Assembly (NCBI GenBank): GCA_965230335.1
Contig: CBDDKS010000006.1
Location: 682,001-746,000 of the forward strand
Length of the DNA: 64,000 nucleotides
Direction: 5' to 3'
Origin: CBDDKS01 sp965230335
Lineage (GTDB): Bacteria > Pseudomonadota > Gammaproteobacteria > Enterobacterales > Kangiellaceae
The notes under the pieces are model-generated. The model saw nothing but the letters and a program-made list of their open reading frames with translations, was not told the origin of the DNA and did not search any database. Below, piece by piece: positions 35,480 through 45,049 of this stretch; the stretch's first letter is position 1, and the number at the start of each line of letters is the position of its first letter. Position numbers and translations under genes: made by a program.

Positions 35480-35494
35480 GGGCTGTTTATCTTT
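35476..35494 (+). repeat. Dispersed repeat, copy C
   Basis: TTAGGGGCTGTTTATCTTT at the stop codon of the small Cys-rich gene. About 35 bp later a 10-bp inverted repeat (TTTCTGTTGC/GCAACAGAAA, 35528-35555) follows, which may act as a weak terminator. Confidence 0.75.
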
Positions 35495-35631
35495 ATTTTT
35501 TTCTGTCTAATACAATAAATTTTTGAATTTCTGTTGCTAAGGTTGGCAACAGAAACCTTTAGTTATATAATTTTTTATCTCTGCTTTCAAACCCAAACCA
35601 TTATTTGTGTTAGACGTCCTCTTTTTTCTTT

Positions 35632-36108
35632 ATGACCCGTTCTTTATTAATTACTCCACGAGGCGCCAGTGAATTAAGAAATGAATTAGCTGACTTATGG
35701 AAAAACAAACGCCCTGATATTGTAAAAGCCCTGTCTGAAGCAGCTGCTGAAGGTGATCGTTCAGAAAATGCAGAATATATTTATAGAAAAAAACAATTAA
35801 GAGAAGTAGACAGGCGTGTTCGATACTTGCAAAAACGAATTCAGGAGATGAAAGTCATTGAACATTTTCCATCTGATCAATCCACTATATTTTTTGGTGC
35901 TACCGTTGAATTAGAATATGAAGATGGCTCTCAACATCAATACACACTGGTTGGTTCCGATGAGTTTAATCTACAAGAGAATAAAATCAGTATCGATTCT
36001 CCATTAGCCCGAGCTTTAGTCAAAAAACAATTGCACGACATCGTTGAAATCCATACACCCAATGGAAAGAAAACAGCCACTGTTATTCAAATTTCTTATA
36101 CCCGATAA
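35632..36108 (+). CDS. greB: Transcription elongation factor GreB
   Basis: 158 aa. Stimulates transcript cleavage in backtracked RNA polymerase. The coiled-coil carries the acidic tip in AAAEGDRSENAEYIYRKKQL; YIYRKKQLREVDRRVRYL identifies GreB rather than GreA. The C-terminal FKBP-like domain follows (ATVELEYEDGSQ; IDSPLARALV). It stands alone, convergent with argH across an inverted dispersed repeat that could stop transcription from both sides. Confidence 0.93.
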   Translation: MTRSLLITPRGASELRNELADLWKNKRPDIVKALSEAAAEGDRSENAEYIYRKKQLREVDRRVRYLQKRIQEMKVIEHFPSDQSTIFFGATVELEYEDGSQHQYTLVGSDEFNLQENKISIDSPLARALVKKQLHDIVEIHTPNGKKTATVIQISYTR

Positions 36109-36176
36109 AACAGTCTTTTTATGAAACAATTGCTATAATAATCACTACATTTAAGATGCTTGATGATCTATTAAAG

Positions 36177-36231
36177 TTAGGGGTTGTTTATCTTTTACAG
36201 GCTTAACCTATAAAAGATAAACAGCCCCTAA
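36177..36231. repeat. Dispersed repeat, copies D and D' (near-perfect inverted pair)
   Basis: Two 21-bp arms (36177-36197 and 36211-36231) that are inverted copies with one mismatch, separated by 13 bp. The arms begin TTAGGGGTTGTTTATC and, inverted, TTAGGGGCTGTTTATC. The element lies between convergent greB and argH and overlaps the argH 3' end. It would form a long hairpin and could serve as a bidirectional terminator. Confidence 0.85.
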
Positions 36232-37647
36232 ACATTCAGTAAATATTTTTCTTTTATCATCCATCCATTGGGAAGTCTCTAATAATTTATTCTGGACAAT
36301 ACCTATTTGCTCAAACACTGCAGCTTGAGCCGTACCACCCATTAATTTTTTTACTTTAACGACATTTTCTGGTTGCAGTATAAAGAAAACATCCTGGTCA
36401 AACACAGCAGAAAAAGTTTGATACTCTTTTAAAGTCATATCCATTAATAATTTGTTATTATCGATACAGTAACTGACTATTTTCCCGACAATACTATGAG
36501 CCTCCCTAAAAGGTATTGCTTTCGTTACCAGATAATCTGCAATTTCAGTTGCATTTGAAAAGTCATTAGTGACTGCTTTTCTCATAATATTATCATTGAC
36601 TTTCATTGTTGAAATCATAGGTACATATAAACCGAGTGAATCATGCAACGTCTTTAATGTATCAAACAAGCCTTCTTTATCTTCCTGCATATCTTTGTTA
36701 TAACACAATGGCAGGCCTTTAAAAACTGTTAAAATACCTATTAAGGCGCCATAGACTCTCCCTGTTTTTCCACGTACCAACTCTGCTACATCAGGATTTT
36801 TTTTCTGCGGCATCATGCTACTGCCTGTAGAATACGCATCATCCAATTCAATAAAACCAAACTCCTGACTGGACCATAAAATCAACTCTTCACTCAAACG
36901 TGATAAATGCATCATAATGATTGATGCATGACTCAAAAACTCAATCACAAAATCTCTGTCACTCACTGCATCCATACTATTTTCATAAATATTATCAAAA
37001 TGAAGCAGATCTGCCACATAGGAACGATCAAGATCAAACCGGGAGCCTGCTAAAGCACCTGCGCCTAAAGGCATGTTACTCATTCTTGGCCAACTTGATA
37101 TAAGCCGTTCAACATCTCTTTGTAACATAGCACAATAAGCCAATAAATGATGAGCCAAACTGACTGGTTGAGCACGCTGCAAATGTGTATAACCAGGCAG
37201 CAATGTATCCATATGCTGTTCAGCTTTACTCAATAAAGTTTTTTGCAAACAATATAATTTTTCGATGATTAAAAAAACATGTTTTCGTAAATACAAGTGC
37301 ATATCCAATGCCACCTGATCATTACGACTTCTTCCCGTATGTAATTTTCCAGCGAGTTCACCAATGTCATCAGACAATAAACGTTCAATATTCATATGAA
37401 TATCTTCATCTAAAACAGAGTAGGTTATACTATTATTGTTAACTTTGATAGCCAGTTTCTGTAAACCCTCTTCTATCTTTTTTACTTCCTCATCTGTCAA
37501 TATATTGCATTTACCCAGCATTTTCACATGTGCCAAACTGCCCAAAATATCAACTTCAGCTAATTCACAATCAAAATGAATGGAAGCATTAAAATCATCA
37601 ACTGCTGCTTCTGTATTTTTCGAAAACCGACCACCCCATAATTTCAT
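36208..37647 (-). CDS. argH: Argininosuccinate lyase
   Basis: 479 aa, slightly long for the family. Last step of arginine synthesis: cleaves argininosuccinate to arginine and fumarate. Signatures: KLWGGRF start, DEDIHMNIERLL, GKLHTGRSRNDQVA, the catalytic His/Ser loop GSSMMPQKKNPDVAEL, and PGYTHLQRAQPVSL. The final seven residues (LGAVYLL) and stop codon are encoded by the D' copy of a dispersed repeat, so the natural C-terminus appears replaced. Its ATG overlaps the argG stop (ATGA). End of the argCJFGH operon. Confidence 0.94.
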   Translation of the reverse strand: MKLWGGRFSKNTEAAVDDFNASIHFDCELAEVDILGSLAHVKMLGKCNILTDEEVKKIEEGLQKLAIKVNNNSITYSVLDEDIHMNIERLLSDDIGELAGKLHTGRSRNDQVALDMHLYLRKHVFLIIEKLYCLQKTLLSKAEQHMDTLLPGYTHLQRAQPVSLAHHLLAYCAMLQRDVERLISSWPRMSNMPLGAGALAGSRFDLDRSYVADLLHFDNIYENSMDAVSDRDFVIEFLSHASIIMMHLSRLSEELILWSSQEFGFIELDDAYSTGSSMMPQKKNPDVAELVRGKTGRVYGALIGILTVFKGLPLCYNKDMQEDKEGLFDTLKTLHDSLGLYVPMISTMKVNDNIMRKAVTNDFSNATEIADYLVTKAIPFREAHSIVGKIVSYCIDNNKLLMDMTLKEYQTFSAVFDQDVFFILQPENVVKVKKLMGGTAQAAVFEQIGIVQNKLLETSQWMDDKRKIFTECLGAVYLL

Positions 37648-38879
37648 AATGAATGACCTTTATTGACCATAGAGTAGACTTGTAAGGGTAAACCCCATAG
37701 TTTAGTAAAACCTTCCGCAGCTTGATGATCGAATTGATCTTCTGGATTGTAAGTGGCCAGCTCAAATTGATACAGTGAATTTTCAGACTGTCTCCCAATA
37801 ACAATGGCATGGCCTTTATGTAGTTTTACACGCACGATACCATTCACTGTTTTTTGAGTTTCATTCATAAATGCACTCGTGGCCTCTCGTAAAGAAGAAT
37901 GCCACATACCTTCATAAACCAAATGAGCCATGCGTTGTTCTAATAGTGGTTTAAAATGCATCACTTCTCTAGGCAAGGTTAATGTTTCTAATGCCTTATG
38001 GGCATTGATTAACACAGTTGCAGCGGGTGCTTCATAAACTTCTCTCGATTTAATACCAATCAATCTATTTTCAACATGATCAATTCTACCAATACCATGT
38101 TTTCCTGCTGACTTATTCAATTGAATAATAAGTTGCTCTAACGAAAGACTTTGATGATTTAACTTTACGGGAATACCTTGATAAAATTCAAGATCCATTA
38201 TTTCAAAGTCATCAGGTGTATCTTGTATCGCTGACGTCCACTCATAAGCTGCTTCAGGTGATTCATTCCATGGATCTTCTAATACACCACACTCACAACT
38301 TCGTCCCCATAAGTTTTGATCAATACTAAAAGGGTTATCCATTTGAATGGGTAATGGAATGCCATGTTTTTCAGCATAAGCAATAGCCTCTTCTCTTGCC
38401 ATGGGAAACTCTCTGACTGGCGCAATAATTTTTAAATCAGGATTCAACGTTTTTATAGAAACATCAAAACGTACTTGATCATTACCTTTGCCAGTACAGC
38501 CATGAGCAACAGCAACTGCACCTTCTTTTTTAGCAATATCGACCAATACTTCAGCAATAAGCGGTCGGGATAGTGCAGAAATTAACGGGTAGGTATTTTC
38601 ATAAAGCGCATTGGATTTAATGATCGAGGTAATGTATTCATCTGCAAATTGTTTCTGTACATCAATGACATGACAAGCTATTGCACCTATTTTGAGTGCT
38701 TTTTCTTTTATAAAATTTAAATCTTTACCTTCACCAACATCAAGCACTACAGCGACTACATCATAATGATAGTTATCCTGCAACCACTTTATAGCAACTG
38801 ATGTATCCAAACCTCCCGAATAAGCCAAAATGATTTTTTCTCTTTCTGTAGCATTATTGCTTCGTTGATTATTTTGCAT
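37644..38879 (-). CDS. argG: Argininosuccinate synthase
   Basis: 411 aa. ATP-dependent condensation of citrulline and aspartate. Signatures: ILAYSGGLDTSVAIKWL (PP-loop), AHGCTGKGNDQVRF, DNPFSIDQNLWGRSCECGVLED and GRIDHVENRLIGIKSREVYE. A short N-terminal extension (about 15 residues) precedes the family start. Overlaps argH by 4 bp and follows argF by 11 bp, so translation is coupled along the operon. Confidence 0.95.
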   Translation of the reverse strand: MQNNQRSNNATEREKIILAYSGGLDTSVAIKWLQDNYHYDVVAVVLDVGEGKDLNFIKEKALKIGAIACHVIDVQKQFADEYITSIIKSNALYENTYPLISALSRPLIAEVLVDIAKKEGAVAVAHGCTGKGNDQVRFDVSIKTLNPDLKIIAPVREFPMAREEAIAYAEKHGIPLPIQMDNPFSIDQNLWGRSCECGVLEDPWNESPEAAYEWTSAIQDTPDDFEIMDLEFYQGIPVKLNHQSLSLEQLIIQLNKSAGKHGIGRIDHVENRLIGIKSREVYEAPAATVLINAHKALETLTLPREVMHFKPLLEQRMAHLVYEGMWHSSLREATSAFMNETQKTVNGIVRVKLHKGHAIVIGRQSENSLYQFELATYNPEDQFDHQAAEGFTKLWGLPLQVYSMVNKGHSL

Positions 38880-38890
38880 AAGGAACTCCT

Positions 38891-39808
38891 CTAAGACATC
38901 AAAGCCAACAACAGGGCTTTTTGTATATGCATTCTGTTTTCACTTTGAGTAAAAATAATTGAACAAGGATGATCAGGTAATGTTTGACTGACTTCTTTGC
39001 CTCTTTCCATTGGCATGCAATGCATAAATACTGCATTTTCTTTAGCATGTTCCATTAGTGACTCATTAATTTGAAAGCCTTCAAACAGTATTTCATCTTT
39101 CACTTCAAACCCCATACTATTCCAAACATCAGTATAAACAGCAGAAGCGTTTACTACAGCATCTATGGGATTATCAAAACTTTTTATAAACGCTTGATCA
39201 TTCTCTTGCTTTGCTTTTGTTAAAATCGACGCTTTAGGACCATGATTCATGGGACAACAAAAATGAACATTGATACCCAATTTTGTTGCCATCAACAACA
39301 AGCTGTGTAATATATTGTTCCCTTCTCCAATATAGCTGATGGTTATTTTTTCTAAATATCCAAAATGCTCTTTTAAGCTCATTAAGTCTGCCAGAATTTG
39401 GCAAGGATGATAAAGACTTGTTAAACCATTAATAATAGGAATATCAGATACTTTTGTCATACGTTCAAGAATACTATCTTCATGGGTGCGTATCATTACG
39501 CCATGACAATACCCTTGTAATACACGAATTTGATCTTCTGGTTCTTCCTGCTTTCGAGTTGAGTTAAGGCTTTCAACAATGTTCCCTCCTAATTCATGCA
39601 TAGCCACACTAAAACTAAAACGTGTTCTTAATGATGGCTTTTCAAAAATTAACGCAAGATGTTTGTTGTTCAATACCTGAGAATTTAAATATCTGTTGAC
39701 TTTCAAATCAATAGCCAGATCAATTAATGATGTAATTTCATTCGCATCCAGTTCATCACCTGTTAATACGTGTTTTGTCTTTAATTTAATCACTTCATTA
39801 ATACCCAC
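38891..39808 (-). CDS. argF: Ornithine carbamoyltransferase
   Basis: 305 aa. Makes citrulline from ornithine and carbamoyl phosphate. Signatures: EKPSLRTRFSFSVAMHELGG (STRT-like carbamoyl phosphate site, here SLRTR), HPCQILADLMSLKEHFG, IGEGNNILHSLL, and HCMPMERGKEV (catalytic Cys, HCLP-like, with Met for Leu). Started at the GTG at 39808, with AAGGG 7 nt upstream. It lies 46 bp after argJ in the arg operon. Confidence 0.94.
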   Translation of the reverse strand: MGINEVIKLKTKHVLTGDELDANEITSLIDLAIDLKVNRYLNSQVLNNKHLALIFEKPSLRTRFSFSVAMHELGGNIVESLNSTRKQEEPEDQIRVLQGYCHGVMIRTHEDSILERMTKVSDIPIINGLTSLYHPCQILADLMSLKEHFGYLEKITISYIGEGNNILHSLLLMATKLGINVHFCCPMNHGPKASILTKAKQENDQAFIKSFDNPIDAVVNASAVYTDVWNSMGFEVKDEILFEGFQINESLMEHAKENAVFMHCMPMERGKEVSQTLPDHPCSIIFTQSENRMHIQKALLLALMS

Positions 39809-39854
39809 AGAATAACCCTTGTAAATGATTTCAATTTCAATCTATTTTGTTGAC

Positions 39855-41054
39855 TCATGAAACATACTCTGCATTAATTTTGATATATTTTTCAGACAGA
39901 TCACATCCCCAAGCTGTTGCTTGAGCCATACCGGATTGAAAGTCAATATTGATGGATAAAGTATCATGTTGCATATTCTTTTTTAAATCCTGTAAATGAG
40001 TGTTTAATGGTTTGCCATGAGAAAACACCTTAAATGTTTGAAATTCAATACTGCATTTTTCTAATAACTCCTGTTCAACTTCCTCCATACCTATTCTTGC
40101 GAGCACTCGTCCCCAATTGGGTGACTCACCATAGATCGCTGTTTTTATTAATGGGCTGACGGTTAAAGAACGTGCCACTTTTTTTGCAAGCTTTTTATTT
40201 GGCATACCGACAACATTGACTTCAATCAATTTATTAGCACCTTCTCCATCTCTGGCAATACTTTTTGCTAGGGTAATGGCAATCTCTTTTAATGCATTCA
40301 TGAATAACAAATAATCATCTCTGGTCTCCAGACTCACGCCTGAAGCACCATTGGCAAGCATAAATACACTATCATTCGTTGAAGTTTCACCATCCACACT
40401 GATCATATTAAAACTTTCTTCTGTAATTTCAGTTAAAGTCTCTTGTGCTTGATGAATGGATAACTTGGCATCCGTTAGCAAATAACCTAACATGGTTGCC
40501 ATATTAGGATGAATCATACCGGATCCTTTACAAATACCTGTTATCGTAATCTTCCCTGTGCTTAATGTCATTTCTTTATAAACTGCTTTGGGAACCAGAT
40601 CCGTTGTCATAATAGATAAGGCAAATTTTTCAGCAATGTTGGTTGAATTATTGATCAATTCGGGTATGGCCTGAGTAATATTTTTAATGGCCATTGCTTC
40701 ACCAATCACACCTGTTGAAGCTGTCAAAACCTGTGTATGATGGCAAGATAACGCTTGTGCAGTACAGGTTGCCATTGCCAGATTATCCAATCTTCCCTGT
40801 TCTCCTGTAGCAGCATTTGCCTGCCCACTATTGGTAATAATTGCTTTGATATTATTGGCAGGTAAAATATCCTGGCAATAAGTCACCGGTGCAGCTTTAC
40901 AGGAATTTTGTGTAAAAACACCTGCGGCTATACAAGGTTCTTCAGAAAGAATTAACCCCAAATCAGGTCGATAACGTCTCACACCACAATGGATGCCACT
41001 CGCTAAAAAGCCTTTAGGTAATTGTGTTCTAAAAATACCTGCACCTGGTGTCAT
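39855..41054 (-). CDS. argJ: Bifunctional ornithine acetyltransferase / N-acetylglutamate synthase
   Basis: 399 aa. Recycles the acetyl group from acetylornithine to glutamate and may also make acetylglutamate from acetyl-CoA. Signatures: GFLASGIHCGVR, KGSGMIHPNMATMLGYLLTDA with the self-cleavage site before the Thr of the AxxMLxxxxTDA block region, SVDGETSTNDSV and SPNWGRVLARIGM. Presence of argJ means the cyclic acetyl pathway, and no argE is needed. Its start overlaps the argC stop by 4 bp. Confidence 0.95.
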   Translation of the reverse strand: MTPGAGIFRTQLPKGFLASGIHCGVRRYRPDLGLILSEEPCIAAGVFTQNSCKAAPVTYCQDILPANNIKAIITNSGQANAATGEQGRLDNLAMATCTAQALSCHHTQVLTASTGVIGEAMAIKNITQAIPELINNSTNIAEKFALSIMTTDLVPKAVYKEMTLSTGKITITGICKGSGMIHPNMATMLGYLLTDAKLSIHQAQETLTEITEESFNMISVDGETSTNDSVFMLANGASGVSLETRDDYLLFMNALKEIAITLAKSIARDGEGANKLIEVNVVGMPNKKLAKKVARSLTVSPLIKTAIYGESPNWGRVLARIGMEEVEQELLEKCSIEFQTFKVFSHGKPLNTHLQDLKKNMQHDTLSINIDFQSGMAQATAWGCDLSEKYIKINAEYVS

Positions 41055-42163
41055 AATGTACCTACCTGATGCAACACACCTGTCTCAACTGGTAATCCAT
41101 TTAGAATATTAAAATTTTCAATCGCTTGACTGGCAGCACCTTTCATTAAGTTATCAATACAGGCAACGACAATCATTTTATGATTCATACAAGCATAAGT
41201 GATTTGTGTTCTTGCTGAACCTATAACTGATTTTAATGAAAGCTGTTGTTTTTCTTTCTTCGCTGAAGAAGTATCTAAATATTGATGTCTCACTAATGGA
41301 TAATCTATATAAGCATCATCATACGCTGCTTTTATCTTACATTTTTTTTCACTATGTGAAAGTTGAGCAAAACTTTCTGACACGTTAGCGTAAATACTGA
41401 TTGAAATGCCTCGTTGAATCGGCAATAAATGTGTGAGAATTGTTGGCGTAACATCACAATCAGAAAATGCTTTTAGATATGAAACGACTTCAGGAGTATG
41501 TTGATGTCGACCTACTTTATAAGGATAAAAATCCTGTTCTAACTCACAAAATAATAACGTCTCTTGAGCCTGTCTTCCTGCACCCGATGCACCTGACTTT
41601 GCATCAATGACAATATTATTCTCAGTTATCAATTGACTTTTTAAAAGTGGTAACAGTGCCATTAATATGCAACTGGCATAGCAACCTGGATTGGCAATGA
41701 ATGAAATATCTTTCGTGGTTTCTTGAATATTATTACTTTTCTGTAAGGGTTGAGAACACCAGGGACTTAAACCATATTGTGCACGTTTTAAGACTTCAGT
41801 AGCGATGTGCCGATGGCCATACCATTCTTCATACTGTTCAGCTTGCTTAATCCGAAATGCACCACTCAAATCGATTACCTGAAGATCATGCTCCAACAAT
41901 TGTGGCACCAGCTTCATGGACACCTCTGGAGGAGTGGCCAAAAAAACCGTGTCAAACTGGTCAGCCATACCCTCAAATTGCTCAAAACTCTCTGAAAGTA
42001 CATCAGAGGCAGTACTCTCAGGTAAGTCATCTTCCAGTTTCCAGTCTGGATTACGACTAAATACTCTTAATAAATGTGCGAAGGGATGTTGCAGTAATAA
42101 TCTGGCTAGTTCACGTCCAACATAGCCCTGCGCACCAATAATCGCTATTTTTCTCTGATTCAT
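41051..42163 (-). CDS. argC: N-acetyl-gamma-glutamyl-phosphate reductase
   Basis: 370 aa, about 25 residues longer than typical type 1 ArgC. NADPH-dependent reduction in arginine synthesis. Signatures: IAIIGAQGYVGRELARLLL (nucleotide binding), FIANPGCYASCILMALLPL with the catalytic Cys, SGASGAGRQ, GRHQHTPEV and CIDNLMKGAASQAIENFN. First gene of argCJFGH, divergent from argR, with two ARG boxes in the 205-bp gap. Confidence 0.94.
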   Translation of the reverse strand: MNQRKIAIIGAQGYVGRELARLLLQHPFAHLLRVFSRNPDWKLEDDLPESTASDVLSESFEQFEGMADQFDTVFLATPPEVSMKLVPQLLEHDLQVIDLSGAFRIKQAEQYEEWYGHRHIATEVLKRAQYGLSPWCSQPLQKSNNIQETTKDISFIANPGCYASCILMALLPLLKSQLITENNIVIDAKSGASGAGRQAQETLLFCELEQDFYPYKVGRHQHTPEVVSYLKAFSDCDVTPTILTHLLPIQRGISISIYANVSESFAQLSHSEKKCKIKAAYDDAYIDYPLVRHQYLDTSSAKKEKQQLSLKSVIGSARTQITYACMNHKMIVVACIDNLMKGAASQAIENFNILNGLPVETGVLHQVGTL

Positions 42164-42236
42164 GGCTTCTGGTAACCTCTTTTGCTATTCATCGCAAAAG
42201 AATAATACAAAATGTGTTAGAAACATATTATGCCAA

Positions 42237-42275
42237 ATTGAATTAATATTCAACAATAATGAATATTAATTCATA
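42237..42275. promoter_or_regulatory. Tandem ARG boxes (ArgR operator)
   Basis: Two 18-bp palindromes, ATTGAATTAATATTCAAC (42237-42254) and AATGAATATTAATTCATA (42258-42275), match the consensus WNTGAATWWWWATTCANW almost perfectly. They are 3 bp apart, so the centres are 21 bp apart, the classical spacing for one ArgR hexamer. They sit in the argC-argR gap and should control both directions. Confidence 0.93.
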
Positions 42276-42368
42276 TTTATTTTTAAATAGTGTATATTTA
42301 GTCACAATTGGTGAATTTCATGTAATCGCATAAAATAGACGTTTATCGAAGCAAATACGTGCCAAACC

Positions 42369-42857
42369 ATGACCAAACAAACAACAAACTCTATAAACTC
42401 CGAATCAAAATACAGAAGTATGGCTTTTGATTTAAGGCGATTACTCATAGAAGGCAATGTCAGCACCCAAGACGAAATATGTCACCAACTGGAAACTCAA
42501 GGTCATATAGTCAATCAATCCAAAATATCCCGTATGTTACGTAAATTAGATGCCGTAAAATCCAAAAATGAACATGGACAAATCGTATACCGTTTATCCA
42601 AAGAACCGGCTCCTCCAACCAAGTCAACACCACTATACGAAATGGTTATTGATATAACATCCAATGAAATGGCTATTATCATACAAACAAGCCCTGGCTC
42701 TGCCCCAGTTATAGCGAGATTGTTAGATTATCAACAAGAAAAAAATCATTTATTAGGTACAATAGCAGGTGATGACACCATTTTGGTTTTACCAAAATCT
42801 ATTCATATGATCAAAGAAACCATAGAACAAATAGAAGAGATGTTACTGGACTTTTAA
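42369..42857 (+). CDS. argR: Arginine repressor
   Basis: 162 aa. Hexameric arginine-dependent repressor. The winged-helix N-terminal domain (about 15-85: LRRLLIEGNVSTQDEICHQL, SKISRMLRKLDAVK) precedes the oligomerisation and arginine-binding domain with TSPGSAPVIARLLD and GTIAGDDTILVLP. Divergent from argC with ARG boxes between, so autoregulation is likely. Its 3' end overlaps that of the convergent cpxA by 15 bp. Confidence 0.95.
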   Translation: MTKQTTNSINSESKYRSMAFDLRRLLIEGNVSTQDEICHQLETQGHIVNQSKISRMLRKLDAVKSKNEHGQIVYRLSKEPAPPTKSTPLYEMVIDITSNEMAIIIQTSPGSAPVIARLLDYQQEKNHLLGTIAGDDTILVLPKSIHMIKETIEQIEEMLLDF

Positions 42858-44300
42858 AGGCAATCGAATATCCACTCGCAAACCCTTCTCCGATCTATTA
42901 TTTGCCTGAATAGTACCACCATTTGCAGTAACCGCACGTTGTGCAATCGTAAGCCCTAAACCTGTTCCACCTTTTGTTCTTGTCCTTGCTTCATCAGCTC
43001 TATAAAAAGGGTTAAAAATTTTATCTAACTCTTCTTCAGGCACACCATCACCTTCATCTTCAACAGTAATAACTATGTCATTATCAATCATTTGTAAAGA
43101 TAGATTAATTTCACTATTTTCCTGAGTATGCCTAATAGCATTTCTTAATATGTTTTCACAGGCACTTCTCAGCAGATTAAAATAACCAGAAAACATAAGT
43201 TCACTTTTTGTTAAATGACATTCCACCTGGATATTTTTAAATTGTGCTTCAAACAGAATATCGTTTACCAAGTCCTCCAATAACTTGTTAATACTAAACT
43301 CTGATATTTCTTCAAATATTTTCCCTCTCTCCAAAGCGGATATATCCAATAATTGACCTATCATTTCATTAAGTCTTTGACATTCCAGTTCAATTCTTTC
43401 AATATCCTTTTTATGTTGAACATCTATTTTCTTTTCTAATATGCCAGTTGACATTTGAAGTCTCGCCAAGGGAGATCTCAATTCATGGGATACATCACTC
43501 ATTAATTGTTTTTGTGCATCTAATATTTTCGTTATTTTTAAAAACATAGCATCCAGGTCTTTTCCTAAGTCATAAAACTCATCTCGTCTTTTCCCTAAAA
43601 CAGAAACTGCTGAAACGACATCATTTTTAGCTAAACGTTTCATGACAGATTGTAATTTTCTTACAGGAGAAACAACCGTCCAGGATAATAACAAACAAAA
43701 AATAATACTAATTAATAATGCTGATGCCAATTGTTCCAATTTAACATCTGACAAATGTGCAAAAAAAGCTTTTACGGGAAAGGCACCTATATAACTGGTT
43801 ATATAAAGATTATAAACTTTCTCTTGGAAATATACTTTTCTGGGGCCAGAAAAAATAATACCCTGATGAAAAGCAGACATCACCATTTGATTGGTAAATT
43901 TTTGTTGATGTAAAGCTATCAAAGCTTTCGGTATATTATCACTTTTGCCATAAAAATTTTTACCTTCATCGTCAATCAAATACAGCATCTTTACTTTTTG
44001 AGAGCTATCACGATTATTTTTTTCATTAATTATCAAATGTCTATCAATTTTCTTATAAGCATTAAAGGGATAAAGTAAATGTTTTATCATTCTTTTTTTC
44101 TTTTTGAAACGATGATCTGACTCCAATACTTTTACCACTTTATCTAAAACATGTTCGATAACAGGTTCTGATTTGTGAAAACTGATAGAATCTCTATATT
44201 GGTACCATAAAAACAATGAAACAAGGACTATGGTGAGTGTTGATAACCAGAACCAAATAAACACTTTCCAAAAAATAGACAATCTATTAAATGGCCACAT
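42843..44300 (-). CDS. cpxA: CpxA-like envelope stress sensor histidine kinase
   Basis: 485 aa. Inner-membrane kinase: TM1 about 12-30, periplasmic domain about 31-185, TM2 about 190-210, HAMP (SPVRKLQSVMKRLAKNDVVSAV), HisKA with phospho-His in LMSDVSHELRSPLARLQ, and HATPase_c with NILRNAIRHT, EDEGDGVPEEE and PFYRADEARTRTKGGTGLGL. The DEART-K-GGTGLGL region is typical of CpxA. The divergent Spy/CpxP-like gene and Cpx boxes support the assignment. Overlaps cpxR by 14 bp. Confidence 0.88.
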   Translation of the reverse strand: MWPFNRLSIFWKVFIWFWLSTLTIVLVSLFLWYQYRDSISFHKSEPVIEHVLDKVVKVLESDHRFKKKKRMIKHLLYPFNAYKKIDRHLIINEKNNRDSSQKVKMLYLIDDEGKNFYGKSDNIPKALIALHQQKFTNQMVMSAFHQGIIFSGPRKVYFQEKVYNLYITSYIGAFPVKAFFAHLSDVKLEQLASALLISIIFCLLLSWTVVSPVRKLQSVMKRLAKNDVVSAVSVLGKRRDEFYDLGKDLDAMFLKITKILDAQKQLMSDVSHELRSPLARLQMSTGILEKKIDVQHKKDIERIELECQRLNEMIGQLLDISALERGKIFEEISEFSINKLLEDLVNDILFEAQFKNIQVECHLTKSELMFSGYFNLLRSACENILRNAIRHTQENSEINLSLQMIDNDIVITVEDEGDGVPEEELDKIFNPFYRADEARTRTKGGTGLGLTIAQRAVTANGGTIQANNRSEKGLRVDIRLPLKVQ

Positions 44301-44982
44301 ACTGATATCCTGTGCCTCTTACTGTTTTTATTCTCTCTTCATTATTTTTTGTAACACCCAGTTTTTTTCTAATATGACTGATATGCATATCAATACTACG
44401 ATCATATTGGGATAACTTTCTTCCCAAACATTGCTCACTAATTGTTTCTCTGGATATAAGCTGTCCATGATTATTCACTAACAATAATAAAATATCATAT
44501 TCAGTTGCTGTTAAGTCCATCACTTCTTCGCTAACTTTAACTTCTCTTCTTTGAGTATCAAGGATCAAATCATCCAAAATAATTTCCAAAGCGTTATGAT
44601 TAAGATGTTTAGGCAATGACTCATAACGGCGAATAATACTTCGTATCCTTGCAACTAATTCTCTGGAGTTACAGGGTTTTGTTAAGTAATCATCTGCTCC
44701 AATTTCCAAACCTACAATACGATCAATTTCATCACCTTTTGCTGTTAGCATAAGAACAGGAATATTATTATTCTTGCGTAATGTTTGCAAAACCTCAAAC
44801 CCACTCAAGCTAGGCAACATAACGTCTAAAACAATCAGATCATAATTAGACTTTTTAATCAAGGTAACCGCTTCACTGCCATCGTGAACTGTTGTTACCT
44901 CAAAACTTTCCTGCTCTAAATAGGTTTGAATTAATTCACACAATTCCTGATCATCATCAACAACGAGAATTTTATGATGCAT
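44287..44982 (-). CDS. cpxR: CpxR-like OmpR-family response regulator
   Basis: 231 aa from the ATG at 44982. The frame extends nine codons to a GTG at 45009, but MHHKILVVDDDQELC is the family start. Receiver domain with DLIVLDVMLP phospho-acceptor and YLTKPCNSREL; C-terminal winged helix with LTATEYDILLLLV, SQYDRSIDMHISHIRKKLG and IKTVRGTGYQY. It pairs with the overlapping cpxA gene. In E. coli CpxR activates periplasmic folding and protease genes in response to misfolded envelope proteins. Likely autoregulated through the boxes upstream. Confidence 0.88.
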   Translation of the reverse strand: MHHKILVVDDDQELCELIQTYLEQESFEVTTVHDGSEAVTLIKKSNYDLIVLDVMLPSLSGFEVLQTLRKNNNIPVLMLTAKGDEIDRIVGLEIGADDYLTKPCNSRELVARIRSIIRRYESLPKHLNHNALEIILDDLILDTQRREVKVSEEVMDLTATEYDILLLLVNNHGQLISRETISEQCLGRKLSQYDRSIDMHISHIRKKLGVTKNNEERIKTVRGTGYQYVAI

Positions 44983-45049
44983 ATGCTCAATACCTTTTAT
45001 TGGGTTCACTCAATATAATATACACTATCCTCTTGTTTTTCGGGTTTTA

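Noticed and set aside
36177..36231. CRISPR repeat or phage attachment site
   Set aside because: Only one inverted pair, no spacers, no cas genes, no integrase; other copies lie singly at gene ends.
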